A stretch of DNA of 64,000 nucleotides from Streptomyces wuyuanensis (GTDB taxonomy: Bacteria; Actinomycetota; Actinomycetes; Streptomycetales; Streptomycetaceae), in contig NZ_FNHI01000022.1 of assembly GCF_900103455.1 (NCBI RefSeq), forward strand, positions 95,147-159,146. The letters are read 5' to 3'. Each line of letters begins with the position of its first letter. Position 1 is the first letter of the stretch. The translations under genes were made by a program, and so were the position numbers. Below, one piece after another: positions 34,029 to 42,061 of the stretch. The notes beneath the pieces are model-generated. The model saw only the letters and a program-made list of their open reading frames with translations. It was not told the origin of the DNA and ran no database searches.

Positions 34029-36041
34029 ATGACAGAGCGTCAGAAGGACCGGCCGTGGCTCATGCGCACGTATGCCGGTCACTCCACGGCCGAGGCGTCC
34101 AACGAGCTGTACCGGCGCAACCTCGCCAAGGGCCAGACCGGCCTGTCGGTCGCGTTCGACCTGCCGACCCAGACCGGCTACGACCCCGACCACGTCCTCG
34201 CCCGCGGCGAGGTCGGCCGGGTCGGGGTCCCGGTCTCGCACCTCGGTGACATGCGGCGGCTGTTCCAGGACATCCCCCTGGAGCAGATGAACACCTCGAT
34301 GACCATCAACGCCACCGCCATGTGGCTGCTGGCGCTCTACCAGGTGGTCGCGGAGGAGCAGGGCGCCGACATCACCAGGCTCCAGGGGACGACGCAGAAC
34401 GACATCGTCAAGGAGTACCTGTCGCGCGGGACGCACGTGTTCCCGCCGGGGCCCTCCCTGCGCCTGACCACCGACATGATCACCTACACGGTGGCGAACA
34501 TCCCCAAGTGGAACCCGATCAACATCTGCAGCTACCACCTGCAGGAGGCCGGGGCCACCCCCGTCCAGGAGATCGCCTACGCGATGTCGACGGCGATGGC
34601 CGTCCTCGACGCGGTGCGCGACTCCGGTCAGGTGCCGCAGGAGAAGTTCGGCGACGTCGTCGCCCGGATCTCCTTCTTCGTGAACGCGGGCGTCCGCTTC
34701 ATCGAGGAGATGTGCAAGATGCGCGCCTTCGGCCGCATCTGGGAGAAGATCACGAGCGAGCGGTACGGCATCGAGAACCCCAAGCAGCGGCGCTTCCGCT
34801 ACGGGGTCCAGGTCAACTCGCTCGGCCTGACCGAGGCGCAGCCGGAGAACAACGTCCAGCGCATCGTCCTCGAGATGCTGGCCGTGACGCTCTCCAAGGA
34901 CGCCCGCGCCCGCGCCGTCCAGCTCCCGGCGTGGAACGAGGCCCTCGGCCTGCCCCGCCCCTGGGACCAGCAGTGGTCGCTGCGCATCCAGCAGGTCCTC
35001 GCACACGAGAGCGACCTGCTGGAGTACGAGGACATCTTCGCCGGCTCGCACGTCGTCGAGGCCAAGGTGAACGCCCTCGTCGAGGAGTCGCTCGCCGAGA
35101 TCGAGCGCATCGAGGAGATGGGCGGCGCCATGGCGGCCGTCGAGTCCGGCTACCTCAAGTCGCAGTTGGTGTCCTCGCACGCCGAGCGGCGGGCCAGGAT
35201 CGAGGCCGGCGACGAGAAGATCGTCGGCGTCAACATCTTCGAGACCACCGAGGAGAACCCGCTCACCGCGGACCTCGACACGGCGATCATGACGGTCGAC
35301 CCGGCGAACGAGGCCCGTGTCGTCGCCAAGCTCCACGAGTGGCGCGACAACCGCGACGAGAGCCGCGCCCAGGACGCACTGGCCGCGCTCAAGGCCGCGG
35401 CGGCGGGCGACGCCAATCTGATGGCCGCCACGGTCGAGTGCGCCCGGGCGGGCGTCACCACCGGCGAGTGGGCCTGGGCGCTGCGGGACGTCTTCGGCGA
35501 GTTCCGCGCCCCGACCGGAGTGTCGTCGGCCCCGGTGGCCGTGACCGCCGAGGCGGGCACGCCGCTCGCCCTGGTCCGCGAGAAGGTGTCCCGCACCGCC
35601 GACGAACTCGGCTCGGGCCGGCTGCGGCTGCTGGTCGGCAAGCCGGGTCTGGACGGTCACTCCAACGGTGCCGAGCAGATCGCCGTACGGGCCCGCGACG
35701 CGGGCTTCGAGGTGGTCTACCAGGGCATCCGGCTCACGCCCGAGCAGATCGTCAGCGCCGCCCTCGCGGAGGACGTGCACTGCGTGGGGCTGTCGATCCT
35801 GTCCGGCTCGCACGCCGAGCTGGTACCGGACGTGCTGGAGCGCCTGCGTGAGGCGGGCGCGGCCGACATCCCGGTGATCGTCGGCGGGATCATCCCCAAC
35901 GGCGACGCCGCGGAACTGAAGCGCGCGGGCGTGGCCGCCGTCTTCACCCCGAAGGACTTCGGTATCACGGAGATCATCGGACGTATCGTCGACGAGATCC
36001 GTCAAGCGAACAAGCTCGACCCCCTGGAGGTCCCCGCATGA
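34029..36041 (+). CDS. ecm: Ethylmalonyl-CoA mutase (B12-dependent, MeaA-like)
   Basis: This 670-aa enzyme converts (2R)-ethylmalonyl-CoA to methylsuccinyl-CoA by a coenzyme-B12 radical rearrangement. The N-terminal barrel starts DRPWLMRTYAGHSTAEASNE and contains LSVAFDLPTQTGYD and LQGTTQNDIVKEYLSRGTHV. The C-terminal cobalamin domain (from about residue 530) has GKPGLDGHSNGAEQIA with the B12-binding DxHxxG, then VGLSILSGSHAEL and IPVIVGGIIP. Single-chain mutases of this length in the ccr operon are ecm rather than methylmalonyl-CoA mutase. The start follows GAGG at 8 nt, and the stop overlaps the next gene in ATGA. Confidence 0.94.
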   Translation: MTERQKDRPWLMRTYAGHSTAEASNELYRRNLAKGQTGLSVAFDLPTQTGYDPDHVLARGEVGRVGVPVSHLGDMRRLFQDIPLEQMNTSMTINATAMWLLALYQVVAEEQGADITRLQGTTQNDIVKEYLSRGTHVFPPGPSLRLTTDMITYTVANIPKWNPINICSYHLQEAGATPVQEIAYAMSTAMAVLDAVRDSGQVPQEKFGDVVARISFFVNAGVRFIEEMCKMRAFGRIWEKITSERYGIENPKQRRFRYGVQVNSLGLTEAQPENNVQRIVLEMLAVTLSKDARARAVQLPAWNEALGLPRPWDQQWSLRIQQVLAHESDLLEYEDIFAGSHVVEAKVNALVEESLAEIERIEEMGGAMAAVESGYLKSQLVSSHAERRARIEAGDEKIVGVNIFETTEENPLTADLDTAIMTVDPANEARVVAKLHEWRDNRDESRAQDALAALKAAAAGDANLMAATVECARAGVTTGEWAWALRDVFGEFRAPTGVSSAPVAVTAEAGTPLALVREKVSRTADELGSGRLRLLVGKPGLDGHSNGAEQIAVRARDAGFEVVYQGIRLTPEQIVSAALAEDVHCVGLSILSGSHAELVPDVLERLREAGAADIPVIVGGIIPNGDAAELKRAGVAAVFTPKDFGITEIIGRIVDEIRQANKLDPLEVPA

Positions 36042-37003
36042 CAAGCCCCGTCAACCGGCTGCGACCGCGCCGGTCCTGCCTGGCGGTCCCCGGTTCGAAC
36101 CCGCGCTTCCTGGAGAAGGCCCAGGGGCTGCCCGCGGACCAGGTCTTCCTGGACCTCGAGGACGCGTGCGCTCCGCTGGCCAAGCCGGAGGCCCGGCACA
36201 CCATCGTGAAGTTCCTCAACGAGGGCGACTGGACGGGCAAGACGCGCGTCGTGCGGGTCAACGACTGGACGACCCACTGGACGTACCGGGACGTCGTCAC
36301 GGTCGTCGAGGGCGCGGGCCAGAACCTCGACTGCATCATGCTGCCGAAGGTCCAGGACGCCCAGCAGGTCGTCGCCCTCGACCTGCTGCTGACGCAGATC
36401 GAGAAGACGATGGGCTTCGAGGTCGGCAAGATCGGCATCGAGGCGCAGATCGAGAACGCCCAGGGCCTCAACAACGTCAACGCGATCGCCCAGGCGTCGC
36501 CGCGCGTCGAGACGATCATCTTCGGCCCGGCCGACTTCATGGCCTCCATCAACATGAAGTCGCTGGTCGTCGGCGAGCAGCCGCCCGGCTACCCGGCGGA
36601 CGCCTACCACTACATCCTGATGAAGATCCTGATGGCCGCACGGGCCAACAACCTGCAGGCGATCGACGGCCCCTACCTGCAGATCCGCAACATCGACGGC
36701 TACCGCGAGGTCGCACAGCGCGCCGCCGCGCTGGGCTTCGACGGCAAGTGGGTGCTGCACCCGGGCCAGGTCGAGGCGTCCAACGAGATCTTCTCGCCCT
36801 CGCAGGAGGACTTCGACCACGCCGAGCTGATCCTCGACGCGTACGACTACTACACGTCGGAGGCAGGCGGGAAGAAGGGCTCCGCGATGCTCGGCGACGA
36901 GATGATCGACGAGGCCAGCCGCAAGATGGCCCTGGTGGTCTCCGGCAAGGGCCGCGCCGCCGGCATGGCCCGTACCTCCAAGTTCGAAGCCCCGGAGGCG
37001 TAA
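36038..37003 (+). CDS. mcl: L-malyl-CoA/beta-methylmalyl-CoA lyase (CitE-like)
   Basis: This 321-aa CitE/HpcH-family lyase starts RLRPRRSCLAVPGSNPRFLEKAQG. Metal and CoA-binding residues lie in QVFLDLEDACAP, VVRVNDWTT, IMLPKVQDAQQV, IGIEAQIENAQGL (metal-binding Glu) and IIFGPADFMASI. It should cleave beta-methylmalyl-CoA to glyoxylate and propionyl-CoA, and malyl-CoA to glyoxylate and acetyl-CoA. Its place third in the ccr operon supports this. The start overlaps the ecm stop (ATGA), and the following hydratase gene begins 3 bp after its stop. Confidence 0.92.
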   Translation: MTSPVNRLRPRRSCLAVPGSNPRFLEKAQGLPADQVFLDLEDACAPLAKPEARHTIVKFLNEGDWTGKTRVVRVNDWTTHWTYRDVVTVVEGAGQNLDCIMLPKVQDAQQVVALDLLLTQIEKTMGFEVGKIGIEAQIENAQGLNNVNAIAQASPRVETIIFGPADFMASINMKSLVVGEQPPGYPADAYHYILMKILMAARANNLQAIDGPYLQIRNIDGYREVAQRAAALGFDGKWVLHPGQVEASNEIFSPSQEDFDHAELILDAYDYYTSEAGGKKGSAMLGDEMIDEASRKMALVVSGKGRAAGMARTSKFEAPEA

Positions 37004-37006
37004 GCG

Positions 37007-37531
37007 ATGCAGTTCGGACGCACCTACGAGGAGTTCGAGGTCGGGGCCGTCTACAAGCACTGGCCTGGGAAGACGGTCACCGAGTACGACGACCACCTCT
37101 TCTGTCTCCTGACGATGAACCACCACCCGCTCCACATGGACACCAACTATGCGGAGAAGACGACGGATTTCGGGAAGAACGTCGTCGTGGGCAACTACAT
37201 CTACTCGCTGCTGCTCGGCATGTCCGTGCCGGACGTCTCCGGCAAGGCCATCGCCAATCTGGAGATCGAGTCGCTGCGGCACGTGGCGCCGACCTTCCAC
37301 GGCGACACGATCTACGGCGAGACGACGGTCCTCGACAAGACGCCCTCCCGGTCCAAGTCGGACCGCGGGATCGTCCACGTCGAGACCAAGGGCTACAAGC
37401 AGGACGGCACGCTCGTGTGCGTGTTCCGCCGCAAGGTGATGGTCCCCACCGAGACGTACATCAAGGAGCGCGGCGGCGAGCAGCCCGGCCGGCCGGAGCT
37501 GATCGAGCCCACGAAGAAGGCGGAGAAGTAG
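37007..37531 (+). CDS. mch: MaoC-like hydratase, probable mesaconyl-CoA hydratase
   Basis: This 174-aa protein has a single hot-dog domain. FGRTYEEFEVGAVYKHWPGKTVTEYDDHLFCLLTMNHHPLHMD contains the catalytic Asp/His of R-specific MaoC hydratases (TMNHHPLHMD), followed by VVVGNYIYSLLLGMSV and ESLRHVAPTFHGDTIYG. It should hydrate mesaconyl-C1-CoA to beta-methylmalyl-CoA. The characterised alphaproteobacterial Mch is about twice as long (two fused domains), so this shorter form presumably works as a homodimer; that is inferred. The ATG follows GGAGGCG, 3 bp after mcl and 2 bp before the dehydrogenase gene. Confidence 0.85.
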   Translation: MQFGRTYEEFEVGAVYKHWPGKTVTEYDDHLFCLLTMNHHPLHMDTNYAEKTTDFGKNVVVGNYIYSLLLGMSVPDVSGKAIANLEIESLRHVAPTFHGDTIYGETTVLDKTPSRSKSDRGIVHVETKGYKQDGTLVCVFRRKVMVPTETYIKERGGEQPGRPELIEPTKKAEK

Positions 37532-37533
37532 CC

Positions 37534-38739
37534 ATGGCCCGACTCGCCCAGACCGCCGGTCTGACCGACGTCCAGCAGGAGATCCTGTCGACGGTCCGCG
37601 ACTTCGTCGACAAGGAGATCATCCCGGTCGCCACCGAGCTGGAGCACCGCGACGAGTACCCGCAGCAGATCGTCGACGGCCTCAAGGAGCTCGGGCTCTT
37701 CGGCCTGATGATCCCCGAGGAGTACGGTGGCCTGGGCGAGTCCCTGCTCACGTACGCACTGTGCGTGGAGGAGATCGCCCGGGGCTGGATGTCCGTCTCG
37801 GGCATCATCAACACGCACTTCATCGTGGCGTACATGCTGAAGCAGCACGGCACGCAGGAGCAGAAGGAGTACTTCCTCCCCCGGATGGCGGCAGGCGAGG
37901 TGCGCGGCGCGTTCTCGATGTCCGAGCCCGGGCTCGGCTCGGACGTGTCGGCCATCACGTCCAAGGCGGTCAAGGACGGCGACGAGTACGTCCTCAACGG
38001 CCAGAAGATGTGGCTGACCAACGGCGGCACGTCGACGCTCGTGGCCGTTCTGGTCCGGAGTGACGAAGGACACCCGGAGGGCACGGCCCCGCACAAGTCG
38101 ATGACGACCTTCCTCGTCGAGAAGGAGCCCGGCTTCGGCGAGGTGCGGCCCGGCCTCACCATCCCGGGGAAGATCGACAAGATGGGCTACAAGGGCGTCG
38201 ACACGACCGAGCTCATCATGGACGGACTTCGCATTCCGGCCAATCGCGTCCTCGGCGGCACGACCGGCCGAGGGTTTTACCAAATGATGGACGGCGTCGA
38301 GGTGGGCCGCGTCAACGTGGCGGCCCGTGGCTGCGGCGTCGCCCAGCGTGCCTTCGAGCTGGGTGTCGGATACGCCCAGCAGCGTCACACTTTCGGCAAG
38401 CCGATCGCCCAGCACCAGGCCATCCAGTTCAAGCTGGCGGAGATGGCTACCAAGGTCGAGGCGGCCCATGCGATGATGGTCAACGCAGCCCGCAAAAAGG
38501 ACTCCGGGGAGCGAAACGACCTGGAGGCCGGGATGGCGAAGTACCTCGCCTCCGAGTACTGCAAGGAAGTCGTCGAGGACGCCTTCCGGATCCACGGCGG
38601 TTACGGCTTCTCCAAGGAGTACGAGATCGAGCGCCTCTACCGGGAGGCCCCGATGCTGCTGATCGGCGAAGGTACCGCCGAGATCCAGAAAATGATCATC
38701 GGGCGCCGCCTCCTCGAGGAATACCGGTTCCAGGGCTGA
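37534..38739 (+). CDS. mcd: Acyl-CoA dehydrogenase, probable methylsuccinyl-CoA dehydrogenase
   Basis: This 401-aa FAD enzyme has the full acyl-CoA dehydrogenase fold: LGLFGLMIPEEYGGLG, AFSMSEPGLGSDVSAITSKA, YVLNGQKMWLTNGG, YAQQRHTFGKPIAQHQAIQFKLAEM and RIHGGYGFSKEYEIERLYREAP. The last contains the AFRIHGGYG segment and IGEGTAEIQ FAD-binding end. In this operon the reaction should be oxidation of methylsuccinyl-CoA to mesaconyl-C1-CoA. It is shorter than the alphaproteobacterial Mcd (about 550 aa), which is usual in actinobacteria. It is the last gene of the operon. A long imperfect hairpin follows. Confidence 0.9.
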   Translation: MARLAQTAGLTDVQQEILSTVRDFVDKEIIPVATELEHRDEYPQQIVDGLKELGLFGLMIPEEYGGLGESLLTYALCVEEIARGWMSVSGIINTHFIVAYMLKQHGTQEQKEYFLPRMAAGEVRGAFSMSEPGLGSDVSAITSKAVKDGDEYVLNGQKMWLTNGGTSTLVAVLVRSDEGHPEGTAPHKSMTTFLVEKEPGFGEVRPGLTIPGKIDKMGYKGVDTTELIMDGLRIPANRVLGGTTGRGFYQMMDGVEVGRVNVAARGCGVAQRAFELGVGYAQQRHTFGKPIAQHQAIQFKLAEMATKVEAAHAMMVNAARKKDSGERNDLEAGMAKYLASEYCKEVVEDAFRIHGGYGFSKEYEIERLYREAPMLLIGEGTAEIQKMIIGRRLLEEYRFQG

Positions 38740-38750
38740 ATGGGGCTTTT

Positions 38751-38819
38751 GAGTCGGTTCGGCCGCGAAGAAGATCACATTCCGGCAGCCTTTGCCGAAG
38801 GCTTCCGGCCGACCGACTC
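38751..38819. terminator. Long imperfect hairpin after the ccr operon
   Basis: GAGTCGGTTCGGCCG (38751-38765) pairs with CGGCCGACCGACTC (38806-38819) apart from one bulged T; an inner stem CGGCA-GCCTT-TGCCG lies in the loop. It starts 11 bp after the mcd stop codon and probably ends or processes the operon transcript before psd. Confidence 0.55.
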
Positions 38820-38921
38820 GGCTTCTGGCTTTCCCAGTTGCGGCCCGTAACCGATAACATCGCCAGAAAGCCGCCGTCCCCCTTGTTGCCAGCGCGGCAT
38901 CATCCGCTACGAAGGTCATCC

Positions 38922-39569
38922 ATGCCCCACAGCCAAACCTCTGCACCTCGCGGCCGCGTCCGCCTCGCGCGCGGAGCATCGCCGTGGCTCCTCCCGACCG
39001 TCGCGACCGCGGCGCTCAGCCTGGCGCGCTCGCGCCGGTCGAAGCGCGCCGCGGCCATCGCCGTGCCCACCACCGCACTCGCGGCGGGCATGCTGTGGTT
39101 CTTCCGCGACCCCGAGCGCGAGATCGCCCAGGGCCGGGTCATCTCCCCGGCCGACGGTGTGGTGCAGAGCATCATGCCGTGGAAGGACGGGCGGACCCGC
39201 GTCGCCATCTTCATGAGCCCGCTGAACGTCCACGTCAACCGCGCTCCGCTCGCCGGCACGGTGACCTCCGTCGAGCACGTGCCCGGCGGATTCGTTCCGG
39301 CGTTCAACAAGGAGAGCGAGAACAACGAGCGCGTCGTCTGGCACTTCGACACCGAGCTCGGTGACATCGAGATGATCCAGATCGCCGGCGCCGTGGCGCG
39401 CCGCATCGTTCCGTACATCCCGCAGGGCACCAAGGTCGAGCAGGGCGAGCGCATCGGCCTCATCCGCTTCGGCTCGCGCGTCGACATCTACCTGCCGGAA
39501 GGTGTCGAGGCCGGCGTCGAAGTCGGTCAGGTCACGACCGCGGGGGTGACTCGCATTGACCGTGATTGA
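38922..39569 (+). CDS. psd: Phosphatidylserine decarboxylase proenzyme (short type)
   Basis: This 215-aa membrane-associated proenzyme makes phosphatidylethanolamine from phosphatidylserine. Two hydrophobic stretches (WLLPTVATAALSLA, AAIAVPTTALAAGMLWFF) precede the catalytic part. VISPADGVVQSI carries the catalytic Asp, MSPLNVHVNRAP the His motif, and the self-cleavage site is the Gly-Ser in GLIRFGSRVDIYLP, where Ser becomes the pyruvoyl cofactor. The short length is usual for the archaeal/actinobacterial type. The start at 38922 is preceded by GAAGG. Its end overlaps pssA by 14 bp. Confidence 0.93.
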   Translation: MPHSQTSAPRGRVRLARGASPWLLPTVATAALSLARSRRSKRAAAIAVPTTALAAGMLWFFRDPEREIAQGRVISPADGVVQSIMPWKDGRTRVAIFMSPLNVHVNRAPLAGTVTSVEHVPGGFVPAFNKESENNERVVWHFDTELGDIEMIQIAGAVARRIVPYIPQGTKVEQGERIGLIRFGSRVDIYLPEGVEAGVEVGQVTTAGVTRIDRD

Positions 39570-40425
39570 TCCCGACACACAGACGGGCTGGGTCGACACG
39601 ACCGAGCCCGGCTCAGGGGCGGCGGACGAGACGGAGGAGATGCCCCTCTCGCTGCGGCTGTCGATAGCGGACACCCTCACTCTCGGTAACGCCACGTGCG
39701 GATTCATGGCGGTGTACTTCACCACCACCGGAATTCTGATCCCGCACCTCGTCGGCAGCGGCGAGAGCGGCATGGCGCGGCACTCCGCCGCGACCGCGGT
39801 GATCCTCATGCTGTGCGCCGCCGTCTTCGACCTCTTCGACGGGCTCGTGGCGCGGAAGCTGCGCAGCAGCCCGATGGGCGCCGAGCTGGACAACCTGTCC
39901 GACCTGATCAGCTTCGGCCTGGCTCCGGCGTACTTCGTCCTCGTCTACGGCATGGTCGCCGACGACGCCCACCAGAAGGTCTCGGCGGTGGCCGCGATCG
40001 TGGTGCTGCTGGCGGTCGTGCTGCGGCTCGCCAGATTCTCGTGCGTGACGATGAAGGACGGCATGTTCCAGGGCATGCCGAGCCCCTTCGGCGCGCTGAC
40101 GGTCGTGTCGATCGTCCTGCTGGAGCTGCCGTTCATCCCGACGCTGCTCGCGATCATCGGTGCCGCCTGGCTGATGGTGAGCCGGGTCGAGTACCCGAAG
40201 CCGCGGGGCAAGCTGGCGGTCGCGATGCTCAGCTGGATCGTGGGGGCGATGGGTCTGCTCGCGGCGTGGGCGTTCGACGCGCCGGGCGGCCAGCTGCTGC
40301 TGCAGACCGGGTGCGCGCTGCAGATCGTGCTGGCGGCGACGATCCCGCTGTTCGCCACTGCTCGGCGGGTGAACACCTTCCGGGACAACCGGCGTGAGGC
40401 GCGGGCTTCGGCGCAGCTTCCGTAG
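39556..40425 (+). CDS. pssA: CDP-diacylglycerol-serine O-phosphatidyltransferase
   Basis: This 289-aa integral membrane enzyme makes phosphatidylserine from CDP-diacylglycerol and serine, the substrate of the adjacent decarboxylase. The CDP-alcohol phosphotransferase motif reads DLFDGLVARKLRSSPMGAEL followed by DNLSD; the gap between AR and G is seven residues rather than the eight usually quoted. About seven membrane helices are visible. The N-terminus has about 30 acidic residues. Start: TTG at 39556, 9 nt after a GGGGG run, or GTG at 39562; both lie inside psd, so the two genes are probably translated together. A 40-bp palindrome follows. Confidence 0.92.
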   Translation: MTVIDPDTQTGWVDTTEPGSGAADETEEMPLSLRLSIADTLTLGNATCGFMAVYFTTTGILIPHLVGSGESGMARHSAATAVILMLCAAVFDLFDGLVARKLRSSPMGAELDNLSDLISFGLAPAYFVLVYGMVADDAHQKVSAVAAIVVLLAVVLRLARFSCVTMKDGMFQGMPSPFGALTVVSIVLLELPFIPTLLAIIGAAWLMVSRVEYPKPRGKLAVAMLSWIVGAMGLLAAWAFDAPGGQLLLQTGCALQIVLAATIPLFATARRVNTFRDNRREARASAQLP

Positions 40426-40443
40426 CGGTTCATCCAAGGGCAT

Positions 40444-40483
40444 GGCGAAGGACCCGGGGCGCATGCGCCCCGGGTCCTTCGCC
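40444..40483. terminator. Perfect 40-bp palindrome, terminator after pssA
   Basis: Bases 40444-40463 are the exact reverse complement of 40464-40483 (arm begins GGCGAAGGACCCGGGGCGCA). It starts 19 bp after the pssA stop. It has no U-tract; this is a very strong GC-rich hairpin of the kind used in Streptomyces. Confidence 0.85.
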
Positions 40484-41022
40484 GTCCCCGGCCGCGGACG
40501 GGGACGGCCGTTGCGCACCGGCCGACGGGGCCCGGCCCGGGGCGGCGGCCTTCAGGGCCGGACCGGGCGCACAGGCCTGAGGGGCGGACCGGAGGCACAG
40601 GCTTGAGGGGCCGCGCACGAGTTCGCGCGGCTCGCCGAAGCGGCAGAGCACGACGCACGGCGCAGGGCCGGTCCCGGTGCGGCGGCGACAGGTACGGACC
40701 GCCGCGGGTGACCGGGCAGGAGGGCCGACCGGGAGCCGAGGACGGGGGCGGGGCCGAGGGCGGGGCGGGGGCGGGGGCCGACCGGGGCTGAGGGGCCGGG
40801 GCCTCTGTGCGGCCGGCGGGAAGCCGCGGGCCTCCGGGCACGCGGTGATACGGCGGAGGCGGCATCGACGGCCCGTGAGAGCCGCCCGACCGGCGGCGGA
40901 CTCACGACGGCCGCCTGACGCCGACGGACCGTACGAGCGCCGCCCGAAGCGGATCGGGCACGGCACCGCCGCGGATCGAAGACCCGTCCGGGCGGAGAGC
41001 GGTCCGGGGCGCGCCCGTGGCC
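40484..41022. other. GC-rich intergenic region without genes
   Basis: These 539 bp are low in complexity (many GGGGC and CCGG words) with a short imperfect direct repeat GGCACAGGCnTGAGGGGC near 40570-40610. No ribosome site, family similarity or clear promoter was seen in either strand. Confidence 0.5.
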
Positions 41023-41580
41023 TCAGTCGCCGCCGGGCAGGACCAGGCTCGCCCACACGGTCTTGCCCCTGGGCTCGGTGAGCGACCAGGACCAGCTCTC
41101 GCTCAGCGCGCCGATCAGTTCGAGGCCGCGGCCGTCGAGGTCCGCGGCGTCGGCGTCGCGCTGCCTGGGCGGTTCGGAACTCGGGTCCGCGACGGAGCAG
41201 ACGACGTGCCCGGGGTGGCGGACGAGCCCCAGCCACAGGGGGTACTCCGGCGAGGTGTCCCGTGGTTCGGCGACGAGCGCGTGCCGGACGGCGTTGGTCA
41301 CCAGTTCGCTGACGACCACCGACATGTCGGCGACGAGGGAGGGCAGTTCCCAGCAGTGCAGCATGTGGGCGACGAACCGCCTCGCCTGGCACGGATTCCG
41401 GGGGCTGCCGTCCAGCCCGCAGGCAGCGAACCCGCCGAGTGGCGGAAGTCCCTCCAGGACGGGGTCCTGGGGTGTGGCACGAGGGCTGTCGGGCAGCGGT
41501 TTCGGGCCGAATTGCTGTGTTGCGCGCCGACTACCGTGCCCGGCCGTCGTGGTGGAGATGGTTGACATGTGAATCGTCAC
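41023..41580 (-). CDS. Anti-sigma-factor-like ATP-binding protein (HATPase, AbaA/WhiJ-locus type)
   Basis: This 185-aa protein is a lone GHKL ATPase domain of the RsbW/SpoIIAB type. VVSELVTNAVRHAL is the N-box with the magnesium-binding Asn, DLDGRGLELIGALSESWSW is the G1/G2 region and KTVWASLVLP the end strand. The GTG at 41580 lies 8 nt after AGGGGG. It is divergent from a DUF397 gene and an XRE/DUF5753 gene. This three-part arrangement is repeated many times in Streptomyces genomes (whiJ and abaA loci) and influences development and antibiotic production. Whether it phosphorylates or binds a sigma factor is unknown. Confidence 0.85.
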   Translation of the reverse strand: MTIHMSTISTTTAGHGSRRATQQFGPKPLPDSPRATPQDPVLEGLPPLGGFAACGLDGSPRNPCQARRFVAHMLHCWELPSLVADMSVVVSELVTNAVRHALVAEPRDTSPEYPLWLGLVRHPGHVVCSVADPSSEPPRQRDADAADLDGRGLELIGALSESWSWSLTEPRGKTVWASLVLPGGD

Positions 41581-41661
41581 TGGTCATGTCCCCCTGCAGG
41601 CCTGGGTGTTCGACGCTGCGGCAGCCGGTGTTGACCGAGTATTGTCGAGCCGGCCCCGAAA

Positions 41662-41673
41662 ATGCAATTGCAT
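41662..41673. promoter_or_regulatory. ATGCAATTGCAT palindrome in the divergent promoter region
   Basis: A perfect 12-bp palindrome, with another ATTGCA half-site at 41679-41684, lies in the 155 bp between the ATPase and DUF397 genes. On the minus strand TTGCAT could act as a -35 box for the ATPase gene, with AATACT about 18 bp further on. It is the best candidate operator for the XRE regulator. Confidence 0.4.
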
Positions 41674-41735
41674 CTGGGATTGCACTGACCAGATACGGGG
41701 CGAACGAACGTGCGAACAAAGAGGGGTTGTTGGGC

Positions 41736-41969
41736 ATGGAGTTCACGAATGGCATGCCGGCGGGGGAGCTGAATTCGGTGACGTGGATCAAGAGCAGCCA
41801 CAGCAATGCCACCGGCAACTGCGTGGAGCTGGCAGCACTCCCCGACGGTCAGGTGGCCGTGCGCAACTCCCGTGACCCGCAAGGGCCCGCGCTCGTCTAC
41901 ACACGGGACGAGGTGGAGGCCTTCGTCGCCGGGGCGCGCGGCGGGGAATTCGATGACGTGATTGGCTGA
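41736..41969 (+). CDS. DUF397 small acidic protein
   Basis: This 77-aa protein begins MEFTNGMPAGEL; the ATG at 41736 follows GAGGGG. TWIKSSHSNATGNCVELAALPDGQVAVRNSRDPQGPALVYTRDEVEAFVAGA is a full DUF397 domain (WxKSSxS...NCVEVA...VRDSKDP...F). DUF397 proteins occur with XRE/DUF5753 regulators, which lie directly downstream here (92 bp), and are thought to modulate them. In some cases they behave like antitoxins or developmental regulators; direct biochemical function is unknown. Confidence 0.9.
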   Translation: MEFTNGMPAGELNSVTWIKSSHSNATGNCVELAALPDGQVAVRNSRDPQGPALVYTRDEVEAFVAGARGGEFDDVIG

Positions 41970-42061
41970 AAATAGGTGCCTCCCCGTCCAGTTCGCCGTG
42001 GCTCACACACTGATGTACGGGATAGTGTCGACGTCTTCTCAATAGTCCGCAGGAGCGCACG

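Noticed and set aside
28874..40425. Part of a polyketide gene cluster, because ccr often lies in them
   Set aside because: No PKS genes are present, and the neighbours are all ethylmalonyl-CoA pathway or phospholipid genes, the usual primary-metabolism locus.
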